9,379 bases of DNA from a candidate division CSSED10-310 bacterium (GTDB lineage: Bacteria; CSSED10-310; JAFGDC01), in the NCBI GenBank assembly GCA_016932295.1, contig JAFGDC010000104.1:1-9379 (forward strand), in the 5' to 3' direction. Positions within the stretch are counted from its first letter, which is position 1. Each line of letters starts with the position of its first letter. The notes beneath the pieces were generated by a model. That model did not search any database and had not been told where the DNA came from. It saw only the letters and a list, made by a program, of their open reading frames with translations. The position numbers were made by a program, and so were the translations under genes. This document shows, one piece after another, positions 1 through 7,667 of the stretch.

Positions 1-3000
1 AGGATGCGCCTCCGCCGCTGCGGTTCCTCAATCCCGAGGTGCCCCCGGAGTTGGATGCGGTGGTCGGAACGCTGCTGCAGAAAGAGCCGCAGAACCGTTT
101 CAGATCGGCGCAAGAGGTGATAAGCCGCCTGGAGGAAATGCTGGCGCGTGGCAGCGATGACAGGATTGATCTGGATCGCACCATTCAGGTCAGCCTGGCG
201 GAACCGGTGGCATCGTCCGCCCCGCAATTGTTGGAACCATTGTTTGTGGGTCGTGACGACGAAATGGGTTGCCTGCGCCGGCGGTTGGAGTATTGCCGCC
301 AGGGTGAGGGCGCCATGGTGCTCCTGGGCGGTGAGTCCGGCATCGGCAAGTCGAGGATGCTGGACGAATTCGGTGAGTACCTCGGGATCCAGCGCGTCAA
401 GATGATCCGGAGCGCCTGTCCGGAGATAGAACGCTTTCCCTACCAGGCGTTCTACGGTTTGTTCGAGTATGTGCTTCAGCTCTGCCGCAAGGGTGGGATG
501 GAAACCCTGGAACGCCTGATGGGTCAGCACGCCAGGGTGATCGAGGCGATCTATCCCATGTTTGGAGAAATCGAGGGCTTGGCTGCGCTGCCTCCGCTGG
601 TCAAGTTGGAACCCTACCAGGACAAGCTCCGCGCCTTCGATGCAATTCTGGGGGTGTTCAGGAAGCTGTCGGGCGACAATCTCTTCGTGTTCGTCATCGA
701 TGACCTGCAATGGTCGGATGAATTGAGCCTCGAGATGTTGGACTATTTGTTCAGGAACATGGGTGGCGGCCGCTTCACGGGAACACAGCCGTTACCGATC
801 ATGCTGATCGGCGCCTACCGTGAGGAGGAGCTGAAGGCCAACCATCCGCTGTTGGACCTCATGCGGCGTTTCAGCCGAAGCGAGCGCTTCGAGCGTCTGA
901 AGTTGAATCGCCTGAACCGTGAGCAGTTCGTCGTCATGATCACTTCCATGACCGGGTACAAGGACTGGGATGACAGGTTCATCGATCAGATCTACCAGGA
1001 ATCCGAAGGCAACCCGTTCTTTACCACTGAAATCCTGAAAGCGCTTATCGACGAGGGCGTGGTGCGGATCGGCGCGGAGGGTTTGAAGATCGCCGACCTG
1101 GATCTCGAGGAGATGATTTTCGAGACGCGGCAGGATACAGGTAGTTCCCAGCTTCTCAAAATTCCCGGCAGCATCGTGGATCTCATCTCGCGGCGTCTCG
1201 ATCGCATCGGTGAGGAAGCGAAGCGAGTGTTGTCACAGGCGGCGGTCATGGGCCTGGTTTTCAATTTCGATGTGCTGATGCGAATCACCGAAAGCGACGA
1301 AGATTTCCTGTTGGATGTCCTGGATGAACTTCTCAAACAACGGTTAATCGAGGAGCAGCCTGGAGAGCAGGACAATTTCCGTTTTCAGCACGAGATGATC
1401 CGGCGGATTCTCTACGCCAATACCAGTCTGCGTCGCCGGCGACATGTGCATCGCAAGATCGGGTACGCCATGGAGGAGTTGCAGGTTGATACCCAGGAAA
1501 CCAACAGCGATGCGCTGGCCTACCATTTCTATCACGCGGGGGTCAATCTCAAGGCGATCGAATACATGCTGCAGGCGAGCATCAAGGCGCGGGAGGAGTT
1601 CCGCAACGAGGATGCCGTCAATTACGCCAGGCTGGCCCTGGATCTCATCGATCGCACGGACTATGGCACCGATGGGAAGAAGATGATCCTTCACCGGCAG
1701 GCGTTCCTGGACCTTCGCGCCAGGGTTCTGACCCATGTCGGAAAGTTTGAGGAAGCGCGCGAGGTCACCGAGATGCTGCTGGCGACCACCAGGGAGATGG
1801 AGGATCCAACCCATCTGACGGAAGCGTTGCTCAACCGTGGTTTCGTTGATTTTCACCTGGGCCGGTTCGACAGCGCGGCGGACTGGTTTCAGCAAGCGTT
1901 GGCGCTCACCAGATCCTGCGCACTGGTGGAGAAGGAGCTGACAGTGCTTATCAGCATCGGCAGCATCTACCAGCAGAAGGGGGAATATGCCGAAGCGCTC
2001 TCCACATTCGAGAAAGTCCGTGACCAGGCCCGGCAGTGGAACGATCGGGAGCGGCTCAGCGCGGCGTTGATTAATCTGGGTGTGATCTATTACAGCATAG
2101 GTGAATACGATAAATCACTAAGCTGCTACATGGAGTCACTCGAGAGTTACCGGAAGGCGCGTGACCGGGCACGGGAGCTGAAAGCCATCAACAACATCGG
2201 GGGCATCTACCATTATCGCGGCGATGTGCAAGCCGCGACCTGCTGGTACGGCGATGCCCTGAAACTTGCGGAAAGCATTGGCGATCGGGTTTCCGCCGCG
2301 GCAATTCTCAGCAATCTCGGTGTCATCTCCTACGAGAAGGGTGAATACAGCAAGTCCGCGGCATACCAGGAAAAAGCCTTGCATATCAGCAGGGAGATCG
2401 GGGACCGACAGGGCTGCGCATACAGCCTCATCAACCTTGGTATCACCCGCCAACACGAAGGACAACTCAAAACCGTACTGGAGCTGTACCAAGAGTCCCT
2501 GCGCATCAGCAAGGATATCGGTGACCGCCCGCTAGCTGCCTACAATCTCTTCTGGATTGGTCGGAACCATCATCTGGGACACCTCTATGATCAGACCGGT
2601 GAATTCTACAACCAGGCTTTCACGCTGGCTGAGGAACTCAACATGAAACGTCTGGAAGCGCTGATCAATGCGTATCGTGGCTTGCTGGCGGCGGATCTGG
2701 GCACACCCGGGGAGGGTATCGCGCAGTGCCGGGCGGCACTGCGCGAGGGGGAGCGCCTGGGGGATCAGGAAACGGTCATCCTGGCTCGCTTCAATATCGC
2801 CAGGATACTGCTTCGGCAACAGGCAGCGGAGCAGGTGGGGAAAATCCTCGCGCCCGCGGTCCGGATCATCAGGAAAAACGACTTGAAACCCTACCAGTGG
2901 ACACTCTTGTGGCTGCTCGGCAGAGCCCTTCACCAACAAGGCCGGCTCACCGCCGCCGCCAAGACATACAAACTGGCGGTGGATACAGTACTGGCGCTGA

Positions 3001-3137
3001 TGCGCGATGTCGAGGACCGGCTCCGCGGCGAGTTTATCGAGAGAACCGACATACGGGCGTTGATCGACGGCGCCCTGGCGGTGATGGAAGAAGTCGGGGA
3101 CCAGGCAGGGATGCAGCAACTCCGGGCGGTCTTCTGA
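1..3137 (+). CDS. Ser/Thr protein kinase-AAA_16 ATPase-TPR fusion (C-terminal part, 5' partial)
   Basis: The frame is open from position 3 and gives 1044 visible residues. The GTG at 39 is unlikely to be the start, because the codons before it continue a kinase sequence. Visible residues 1-47 match the end of a Hanks-type kinase domain (NPEVPPELD, then the subdomain XI arginine in KEPQNRF). A linker follows, then an AAA_16-type ATPase beginning FVGRDDEM, with Walker A GESGIGKS (residues 110-117), Walker B and the signature DDLQWSD (233-239), and a GNPFF motif (336-340). Residues about 500-1012 are TPR-like, with a strict 40-residue period from 573. No cyclase, histidine kinase or DNA-binding domain follows. 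The family (PknK-like kinases and other multidomain kinases) couples phosphorylation to ATPase/TPR sensing in the cytoplasm. The activating signal and substrates here are unknown. The catalytic loop is outside the window, so kinase activity cannot be judged. Confidence 0.9.
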   Translation, partial: DAPPPLRFLNPEVPPELDAVVGTLLQKEPQNRFRSAQEVISRLEEMLARGSDDRIDLDRTIQVSLAEPVASSAPQLLEPLFVGRDDEMGCLRRRLEYCRQGEGAMVLLGGESGIGKSRMLDEFGEYLGIQRVKMIRSACPEIERFPYQAFYGLFEYVLQLCRKGGMETLERLMGQHARVIEAIYPMFGEIEGLAALPPLVKLEPYQDKLRAFDAILGVFRKLSGDNLFVFVIDDLQWSDELSLEMLDYLFRNMGGGRFTGTQPLPIMLIGAYREEELKANHPLLDLMRRFSRSERFERLKLNRLNREQFVVMITSMTGYKDWDDRFIDQIYQESEGNPFFTTEILKALIDEGVVRIGAEGLKIADLDLEEMIFETRQDTGSSQLLKIPGSIVDLISRRLDRIGEEAKRVLSQAAVMGLVFNFDVLMRITESDEDFLLDVLDELLKQRLIEEQPGEQDNFRFQHEMIRRILYANTSLRRRRHVHRKIGYAMEELQVDTQETNSDALAYHFYHAGVNLKAIEYMLQASIKAREEFRNEDAVNYARLALDLIDRTDYGTDGKKMILHRQAFLDLRARVLTHVGKFEEAREVTEMLLATTREMEDPTHLTEALLNRGFVDFHLGRFDSAADWFQQALALTRSCALVEKELTVLISIGSIYQQKGEYAEALSTFEKVRDQARQWNDRERLSAALINLGVIYYSIGEYDKSLSCYMESLESYRKARDRARELKAINNIGGIYHYRGDVQAATCWYGDALKLAESIGDRVSAAAILSNLGVISYEKGEYSKSAAYQEKALHISREIGDRQGCAYSLINLGITRQHEGQLKTVLELYQESLRISKDIGDRPLAAYNLFWIGRNHHLGHLYDQTGEFYNQAFTLAEELNMKRLEALINAYRGLLAADLGTPGEGIAQCRAALREGERLGDQETVILARFNIARILLRQQAAEQVGKILAPAVRIIRKNDLKPYQWTLLWLLGRALHQQGRLTAAAKTYKLAVDTVLALMRDVEDRLRGEFIERTDIRALIDGALAVMEEVGDQAGMQQLRAVF
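1719..3038 (+). repeat. Eleven TPR-like units in exact 40-residue (120-base) register
   Basis: These units lie inside the kinase-ATPase-TPR gene. Segments such as GSIYQQKGEY, GVIYYSIGEY, GGIYHYRGDV and GVISYEKGEY begin at bases 1959, 2079, 2199 and 2319. The same spacing extends back to 1719 and on to 2919 without insertion or deletion. The central units end in related IGDR or NDRE turns. The outer units (1719, 2559, 2679, 2799) are more diverged and are recognised mainly by register and helix-B residues. A 40-residue unit is the TPR_12 style found in bacterial regulators, where it forms a superhelical protein- or ligand-binding surface. The DNA of the units is diverged, so this is an old protein repeat and not a recent tandem duplication. 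Confidence 0.8.
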
Positions 3138-3184
3138 TACCTGGCAGGAATCCATTGATTACAGCAACAATATGGCGGGTTAGG

Positions 3185-3218
3185 CCGGCGTGTCGCGGTT
3201 CTTAGGACCGCCTGCCGG
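3185..3218. terminator. Hairpin between convergent genes, possible weak bidirectional terminator
   Basis: An outer 5-bp stem (CCGGC at 3185-3189 with GCCGG at 3214-3218) encloses an inner 7-bp stem with one G-T pair (3195-3201 with 3205-3211). The inner loop TTA (3202-3204) is the stop codon of the minus-strand gene. The hairpin sits where the two convergent genes end, which favours a termination role. Neither strand has a T-tract after the stem, so Rho-independent termination would be weak at best. Confidence 0.3.
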
Positions 3219-3663
3219 GTTGGGAGCCCAGTTCCTGGTTTTCGATTTCCAGGATGTGCCATCGACCATCGCGGTTGACCATGCGCAGTTCAGCCCTCGA
3301 GACGTCGGCGATGCCGCCCAGCAAATAGCCGCGGTACCCCTTGAACGTTCCCACAAGCTTGAACTGCATTGTGACTGTTGCGTAATTGTCGCGCCGTTCT
3401 ATATCCAGGTTGACGATGGTCAGGTTGAGTCCTTCCACGGTGCGGAAAAAATCGGCGCCGATGAATTCGAGGTCCGCGCGGTCATGATCGTGCGAGTCGG
3501 AGTAATCCACCGCGATGTAAGCCATGCAGCCTGAAAGGTTTTCCGCTTCCAGCAGATCCTCGATCTGGCGGATCACTGTCTTGATGTCATGATTGTGGTA
3601 ATGCCGCACCAGGAACACGGCGAGAATCAGCAGCACCACCACCGCAACGACCGTTCGGGCCAT
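3202..3663 (-). CDS. Membrane-anchored NTF2-like (SnoaL-fold-like) small protein
   Basis: A 153-residue protein that I recognise only at fold level. Residues 4-20 (VVAVVVLLILAVFLV) form one hydrophobic helix, so it is probably an N-terminal inner-membrane anchor; there is no lipobox. Residues 25-145 read as an NTF2/SnoaL-like alpha+beta domain: helices first (VIRQIEDLLEAENLSG, then ADLEFIGADFFRTVEG), then alternating beta strands (LTIVNLDIE, YATVTMQFKLVGTF, AELRMVNRDGRWHILEIE). Such domains often bind small ligands or act as accessory modules; no catalytic residue set is visible. The ATG at 3661-3663 has AGGAGA five bases upstream. The gene converges with the kinase fusion, 64 bases apart, and diverges from the TPR lipoprotein gene. 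The fold call is by pattern only; the exact family is uncertain. Confidence 0.8.
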   Translation of the reverse strand: MARTVVAVVVLLILAVFLVRHYHNHDIKTVIRQIEDLLEAENLSGCMAYIAVDYSDSHDHDRADLEFIGADFFRTVEGLNLTIVNLDIERRDNYATVTMQFKLVGTFKGYRGYLLGGIADVSRAELRMVNRDGRWHILEIENQELGSQPGRRS

Positions 3664-3668
3664 GGTCG

Positions 3669-3674
3669 TCTCCT
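3669..3674 (-). promoter_or_regulatory. Ribosome binding site of the NTF2-like gene
   Basis: On the minus strand the bases read AGGAGA and end five bases before the ATG at 3663. This near-consensus Shine-Dalgarno site supports that start. Confidence 0.75.
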
Positions 3675-3840
3675 GCCTTGGATTGGTTTACTGGTGAAAG
3701 GCACGTGGTTTTAAACAGTGGGACCCGGGTTTTGTTGCATCCTTTTCGACGGGATCACCGGGGCGGTCGAATGACAGAATGCGCATCCCCTGGACACGGG
3801 CCATGGCGTGACCCCGACCTTTCGGCTGGTCCGACGGGTC

Positions 3841-3870
3841 TTGAACTACCGTAAACGTTTGTGGTATGGA
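3841..3870 (+). promoter_or_regulatory. Candidate sigma70 promoter of the TPR lipoprotein gene
   Basis: The -35 candidate TTGAAC (3841-3846, 4 of 6 consensus) and -10 candidate TATGGA (3865-3870, 3 of 6) are 18 bases apart. TGG directly before the -10 gives an extended -10 (TGn), which can compensate for a weak hexamer. Transcription would begin near 3877, leaving a leader of about 90 bases. This is pattern matching only. Confidence 0.35.
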
Positions 3871-3957
3871 AATAACGATCTTGTCAGAGCAGTCGAGAAT
3901 GTGAGGTCGATGATCTTGATCGGTGATGTATGAATAACGTCAACCCGGGTTTCGAAT

Positions 3958-3963
3958 GGGGGA
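3958..3963 (+). promoter_or_regulatory. Ribosome binding site that fixes the lipoprotein start at 3968
   Basis: GGGGGA lies four bases before the ATG at 3968. The alternative in-frame ATG at 3956 overlaps this site and has no Shine-Dalgarno sequence of its own, so 3968 is the better start. Confidence 0.6.
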
Positions 3964-3967
3964 AAAT

Positions 3968-5140
3968 ATGATACGCAGTACATGGAAAAATGTATCGGTA
4001 TGCTTCGCGATCGGTATGGCCATGGTGGTCATGAGCGGTTGCACGGGAACGATGGAACGGGCTGAGCAGCTCATCCAGCAGGGCAGGTACGACGAGGCCA
4101 GAAAGCTGCTCGAGGGCGTGATCACCGCCGATTATCAGAATCCCGATATGCATGTGGCCATCGGAAAAACGTACTTGTTCCTGGGGAACCACACTTCCGC
4201 GCTCAAGTCATTCCGGCAGGCCAAGCAATTCGCCACGGCCGAAACCGCCGCAAAGATCGGCAAAGCGTATTGGGAAGCGGGCAAAGAAATGTTCGAAAAG
4301 GGTGACCTGGACAACACCAAGCTGTACCTGGCCGGTGCGGTGCGTGAGGACTCGGAGCTGAAGCTGCCCGTGACTGAATGGGCCGAGGGGGAATGGCGCC
4401 TTAACCTGACGAACGCCGAGAAGGAAGACACCATGTTCAATCTTCTGGCCCAATTCTGGGGCAAAGAGACCGCTGCGGTCAAGGCCGCCGAAGCGGAGAA
4501 GAAGGCCGAGGAAACCGGTGACGAGGCATTGGCGGTGATCATGGCGGAACGAGTGCTGGACTTCTCCGAAGAGATGGATGCCGACTCCCTCGCGGATTAC
4601 TATCTTCGCATCAGCCTGTATTACTTAGAAAAAGGCCAGGCGGATGTGGCAGCCACCTGGATAGAAGAAGCGTACGAGAATTACAGCGAGATGGAACCCG
4701 TGCTCATCGCCGTCGGCGACTACCATATCGCCACCGGCAAGCTGGATAAGGCGTTGGAGATATTTGAGGAAGCCGAGGCGCTGAACCCCAAATCATGGCC
4801 CGTGCAACGGGGGATCGCGGATGTCTTCTTCTACCAGGAAAAGTTCAACAAGCCCCTCCGGCTTTACGAGGATATTATCAAAAACGCGCCGGAAATCGTC
4901 GATGCCGGTGTCTACATGCGATTTGCCGCGGTCCTGGTAGCCAAGGGGAAATCGACCCAGGCGCTCGATATGATCGCCAAAGCGGTGGAACTCGATCCCA
5001 CGAGTACAGCCGGCGCCAGGGAGAATCCTCATTTCTCCGGTCTGCTGAAGAATGCGCGCTTCCTGGAATTGACCGAACCGGCCAAGGAAGAAGCACCCAT
5101 GGATGAGACGACTGCTGGAGAAGAGAACGCTCCCGCGTAA
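3968..5140 (+). CDS. TPR-repeat lipoprotein
   Basis: From the ATG at 3968 the protein has 390 residues. It begins with a lipoprotein signal: basic MIRSTWK, a hydrophobic stretch to residue 22, then MSGC with Cys25 as the likely lipidated residue (Met at -3 is acceptable but not ideal). TPR-like helix pairs occupy about residues 30-90 (EQLIQQGRYDEARKLLE, YLFLGNHTSALKSFRQA) and about 215-355, where four are clear (YYLEKGQADVAATWIEEA, YHIATGKLDKALEIFEEA, FFYQEKFNKPLRLYEDI, VAKGKSTQALDMIAKA). A charged helical section lies between. Near the end, NPHFSGLLKNARFLEL resembles the closing motif of many TPR proteins, followed by an acidic low-complexity tail. It is probably a periplasmic-facing outer-membrane lipoprotein scaffold; its partner is unknown. 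It appears monocistronic, with its own promoter candidate and a strong terminator. Confidence 0.88.
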   Translation: MIRSTWKNVSVCFAIGMAMVVMSGCTGTMERAEQLIQQGRYDEARKLLEGVITADYQNPDMHVAIGKTYLFLGNHTSALKSFRQAKQFATAETAAKIGKAYWEAGKEMFEKGDLDNTKLYLAGAVREDSELKLPVTEWAEGEWRLNLTNAEKEDTMFNLLAQFWGKETAAVKAAEAEKKAEETGDEALAVIMAERVLDFSEEMDADSLADYYLRISLYYLEKGQADVAATWIEEAYENYSEMEPVLIAVGDYHIATGKLDKALEIFEEAEALNPKSWPVQRGIADVFFYQEKFNKPLRLYEDIIKNAPEIVDAGVYMRFAAVLVAKGKSTQALDMIAKAVELDPTSTAGARENPHFSGLLKNARFLELTEPAKEEAPMDETTAGEENAPA

Positions 5141-5169
5141 TTCCGACGAAAATTGAAGAGTCGCTGTCG

Positions 5170-5198
5170 GCCGGCGCAAGGACTGCGCCGGCTTTCTT
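5170..5198 (+). terminator. Rho-independent terminator after the TPR lipoprotein gene
   Basis: A perfect 9-bp GC-rich stem (GCCGGCGCA at 5170-5178 with TGCGCCGGC at 5184-5192) has the five-base loop AGGAC and is followed directly by TTTCTT. It begins 29 bases after the stop codon. It is the clearest intrinsic terminator in the window. Confidence 0.88.
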
Positions 5199-5278
5199 GT
5201 CCTTGTGTTCCCCGCATACTGAGCAGGTGAAGGATTCGTCGGCACGATGCCATTCTCCTCGCGGTACATGGACTTGGT

Positions 5279-5334
5279 TTCTGAACAGGGTTTCAGAAGC
5301 AAGTTTCAAGACGTGGATTCAAGGCGTGGATTCA
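5279..5334. repeat. Short hairpin and 13-base direct repeat before the GAF membrane gene's end
   Basis: TTCTGAA (5279-5285) pairs with TTCAGAA (5292-5298) around a six-base loop. Just beyond, CGTGGATTCA occurs twice (5312-5321 and 5325-5334) with a 13-base period. On the minus strand these follow the stop of the GAF membrane gene, so the hairpin could act in 3' end formation, but there is no T-tract. The rest of 5199-5344 shows nothing recognisable. Confidence 0.4.
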
Positions 5335-5344
5335 GCAAGTGGTG

Positions 5345-7417
5345 TCAGGACGTATGTCCCCAGCGACGAAGAAGATCCAGCTTCTCCGCCATCGCCTTCC
5401 GGTGCAGTCGCAGGGATTCCAGCATCTCGTTGTAGAACCGCAGCTTGTTTTGGAGCCATATGCAATCCTGCCTGTTACGGCGCAGGTCCATTCGCGCTTT
5501 TTCATACTTGCGCAAGCCAGTGGCAAGACGTTGAAACAGTCTCGCCACAACCACGTCACTGGAGGAAAAATCCTCGATGTCGCCTGATCCCACAAGCACC
5601 ACTCCGGTGGTTTCGATACCGTCGTCCATCCTGATGATAAGCGCCTGCTTCATTCCTTCACGAATGCCGATTTCCTTGAGCCATTCAGGTCCTTCAGAGA
5701 GGTCACGCACCTCGATGCCCCGATTGAGGGATCGTATTTCATTAAAGAAGCTCAGACGTTCAACGGCGAGACTGAGGATCCCGCCGGACGATCTCGCTGC
5801 TCCGCCGTCCGGCATTATTCTGATATATTCCAGGGTATCGCCGCCCCGCATTCGACAGTACGCCAGCCGGCACCCGGGAAAGCCAAGCCTCGCGCTCCCC
5901 AGCAACCAATCCTGGCCATTCCTCCGGCCTCCCTTTTCCCTCTCCAAAAGGGGACTTGAATATGCGCTCAGCATTGCCCGCATCCGTTCCGTCATGGCGA
6001 TCTTCCGATCATACATGCCGATCCCCTGCCATGAGACAGTGATCGTATTGATAAAATTCAGTTCATGGTCACTCAAGTGGTGGGCGGAGTGGATCAGTAG
6101 AGATTCTCGTGTGTCTCCAAAAGGTGGCAATGGAAAGAGCCACAGATATCGAGTCGGCAATGCATCCGGCCAGTCGGGAAAATAACAGGTGATTTCCTCC
6201 TCCGTTAACAATCGCCATGATTGATCGACGGTACTGCCTGGAAATCCATGTGAAATCGCCAGACGGCATACCGGTCGGCAATCGATTCCCCGCACTTCGG
6301 CCATCACGTGTCCGGGTCGATACCGCATCGTGCCCAGAGCCCTGACTCCCAATGGCTGGACTAACGATTCAAGCAGTTCAAACCGGAGAGCCGTGAGTGC
6401 ATGAACAGGTGCCCTGATCATCCTGGCGACGATTTCATTGGTGATGTCGGCGGCGTTTCTTCTCGATTCAATTCGTTCGTACACATAACTGCTGGGCAGC
6501 CGGCGCTTCGTCGATGCCGCCGCACCGGTCCTGGCGAGTTGACTGATACATGTCCGGGACTTCGTGACGGGCGACTTCAGTTGTGCATCGTTGGCCGCCG
6601 ATCGCGGAAGATCCTCCTGCTCGGGCAGCAGCTCGGCCAGCTCGTTGCGTATGCCGCACCAGGCATCTTCGTCGAGTTCGGCCGAGTAAACCATGGCGCC
6701 GGTTGGCGTACACATGAGATGGATAAACTGAACGAGCACGGCGAGGGAGAACAAGAGGATGCTCGCCAGCATAAAGGATGCCGGTGCATACCCGATAAGG
6801 CTCGAGGCCGCGGCGGCCAGCAGGGATGCCAGAACAAGCAGAATCCAACAGGGCGAGTAGCCGGTGGTCATGTCCCACCGCTGAGAGAGGAGAATGGTGA
6901 CTGCACACCAGGCGCCGGCGATGAGGACAATGGTGGTGGAATCAGCGGCTAACCGGTCGGTTCGAAGCCAGCTCATGGCCGCGAAGAGTATTGCGGTTAC
7001 CAATCCGCTGAAAAGCAGTTGTCGCGCCCGCGGGAAACGGATTTGTACGCCCGTCGCCCGCGGAATGGCCAAGCCACCCAGAATGAGTATGACAGACGCG
7101 GCGAACAGCGGCGAAGTGTGGGGGTTCGAGAGCGGCCCTGCGTCCGGGGCCATGCGACGCAGCAAGAATAGCGATTGGATCACCATGGCCGCGGCGAAGA
7201 GGCGGCGGCTGTGGAGGTGGTACGGGGAGCCAGTATGGAGTGCGATGCAGAAGATCCCTGTGAGAACCACTGTGAGCGAGGTGATGATCTGCACGGGGAA
7301 GCGGTCGAGGCCGAGGGAGATGGTCAGATACGCAACGAAAGGCAGCAACAGTGCCAGAACCGGGGCGACCCGCTCACTCTCCCAGGCCCGTGTCTTCTTG
7401 AAGCAGATTTCAGCCAT
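5345..7417 (-). CDS. Multi-pass membrane protein with two GAF-like regions and a C-terminal coiled coil
   Basis: A 690-residue protein of unrecognised family. Hydrophobic segments at about residues 17-36, 42-62, 72-88, 102-118, 132-150, 160-178, 190-208 and 212-235 suggest eight transmembrane helices. A polar linker (about 245-325) follows, then two soluble regions that look GAF-like: about 325-475, and about 480-640, which ends with a strand and closing helix (GVVLVGS, FSSSDVVVARLFQRLATGL). Residues about 637-685 are charged and helical, probably a coiled coil. No H-box, HATPase, GGDEF, EAL or phosphatase motif is visible, and the gene stops at the coiled coil. It is probably a membrane sensor acting through dimerisation or a partner protein; the signal is unknown. 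The ATG at 7415-7417 has only a weak AAGG ten bases upstream. GAF calls are by pattern, not by search. Confidence 0.8.
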   Translation of the reverse strand: MAEICFKKTRAWESERVAPVLALLLPFVAYLTISLGLDRFPVQIITSLTVVLTGIFCIALHTGSPYHLHSRRLFAAAMVIQSLFLLRRMAPDAGPLSNPHTSPLFAASVILILGGLAIPRATGVQIRFPRARQLLFSGLVTAILFAAMSWLRTDRLAADSTTIVLIAGAWCAVTILLSQRWDMTTGYSPCWILLVLASLLAAAASSLIGYAPASFMLASILLFSLAVLVQFIHLMCTPTGAMVYSAELDEDAWCGIRNELAELLPEQEDLPRSAANDAQLKSPVTKSRTCISQLARTGAAASTKRRLPSSYVYERIESRRNAADITNEIVARMIRAPVHALTALRFELLESLVQPLGVRALGTMRYRPGHVMAEVRGIDCRPVCRLAISHGFPGSTVDQSWRLLTEEEITCYFPDWPDALPTRYLWLFPLPPFGDTRESLLIHSAHHLSDHELNFINTITVSWQGIGMYDRKIAMTERMRAMLSAYSSPLLEREKGGRRNGQDWLLGSARLGFPGCRLAYCRMRGGDTLEYIRIMPDGGAARSSGGILSLAVERLSFFNEIRSLNRGIEVRDLSEGPEWLKEIGIREGMKQALIIRMDDGIETTGVVLVGSGDIEDFSSSDVVVARLFQRLATGLRKYEKARMDLRRNRQDCIWLQNKLRFYNEMLESLRLHRKAMAEKLDLLRRWGHTS

Positions 7418-7451
7418 GATCGTTCAACCTTGTATGATTCCTTCACTATTC

Positions 7452-7480
7452 AAGATAAGGTCATATTCTTCGTTTGTCGA
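7452..7480 (-). promoter_or_regulatory. Candidate sigma70 promoter of the GAF membrane gene
   Basis: Read on the minus strand, the -35 candidate TCGACA (7475-7480, 5 of 6 consensus) and -10 candidate TATCTT (7452-7457, 4 of 6) are 17 bases apart. The -10 ends 34 bases before the ATG at 7417. Pattern matching only. Confidence 0.4.
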
Positions 7481-7538
7481 TCAACCGCCCGGATAGTACG
7501 GGAACCTTCGAGGGCGGAAACCAGGCATGCCGGCGCAG

Positions 7539-7557
7539 GACCGGTACGGGATCGGTC
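7539..7557. repeat. Inverted repeat between two divergent candidate promoters
   Basis: GACCGGT (7539-7545) and ATCGGTC (7551-7557) form a 7-bp stem with one G-T pair around ACGGG. The repeat lies between the candidate promoters at 7452-7480 (minus) and 7575-7603 (plus). That position would suit an operator, but nothing else identifies a regulator. Confidence 0.3.
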
Positions 7558-7574
7558 GCGCTACGCGCTTGCGG

Positions 7575-7603
7575 TTTTCACTCGACATTCAATCAGGTAT
7601 CTT
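7575..7603 (+). promoter_or_regulatory. Candidate sigma70 promoter of the HD hydrolase gene
   Basis: The -35 candidate TTTTCA (7575-7580, 4 of 6 consensus) and -10 candidate TATCTT (7598-7603, 4 of 6) have an ideal 17-base spacer. Transcription would start near 7610, giving a leader of about 70 bases. It may also serve the downstream barrel-S49 gene. Confidence 0.4.
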
Positions 7604-7667
7604 CTAAATATCAATCGTGCAACGGATTCAGGCCGAGCGGGCCATGGCGGCGCCGGTCCGCGTGCCG

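Larger units (their letters stand above)
3664..3967. other. Divergent intergenic region with no recognisable gene
   Basis: About 300 bases separate two divergent genes. The open frames crossing it lack ribosome binding sites and any family resemblance. It contains the candidate lipoprotein promoter at 3841-3870. It also contains two copies of ACCCGGGTTT (3723-3732 and 3943-3952); the second lies within a 10-base perfect palindrome, AACCCGGGTT at 3942-3951. I found no convincing promoter for the minus-strand gene and no riboswitch-like structure. Confidence 0.5.

Noticed and set aside
39..41. GTG as the start of the large kinase-ATPase-TPR gene
   Set aside because: The preceding codons from position 3 continue the end of a kinase domain in the same frame, so the true start lies upstream of the window.
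1344..1895. 183-residue minus-strand open frame
   Set aside because: It is a shadow of the ATPase/TPR coding sequence, with no domain or credible start signal.
2532..3155. 207-residue minus-strand open frame
   Set aside because: It is antisense to the TPR region of the kinase fusion and has no family resemblance; this is common in GC-rich DNA.
5247..5435. Small plus-strand open frame of 62 codons
   Set aside because: AAGGA upstream is too far from the ATG, the frame overlaps the end of the minus-strand gene, and no motif is visible.
5577..6185. 202-residue plus-strand open frame inside the GAF membrane gene
   Set aside because: It is antisense to a coherent membrane/GAF protein; its composition is rich in Ser, Pro and Arg, as expected of a shadow frame.
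6894..7496. 200-residue plus-strand open frame
   Set aside because: It is antisense to the transmembrane part of the GAF membrane gene, with no domain and no good ribosome binding site.
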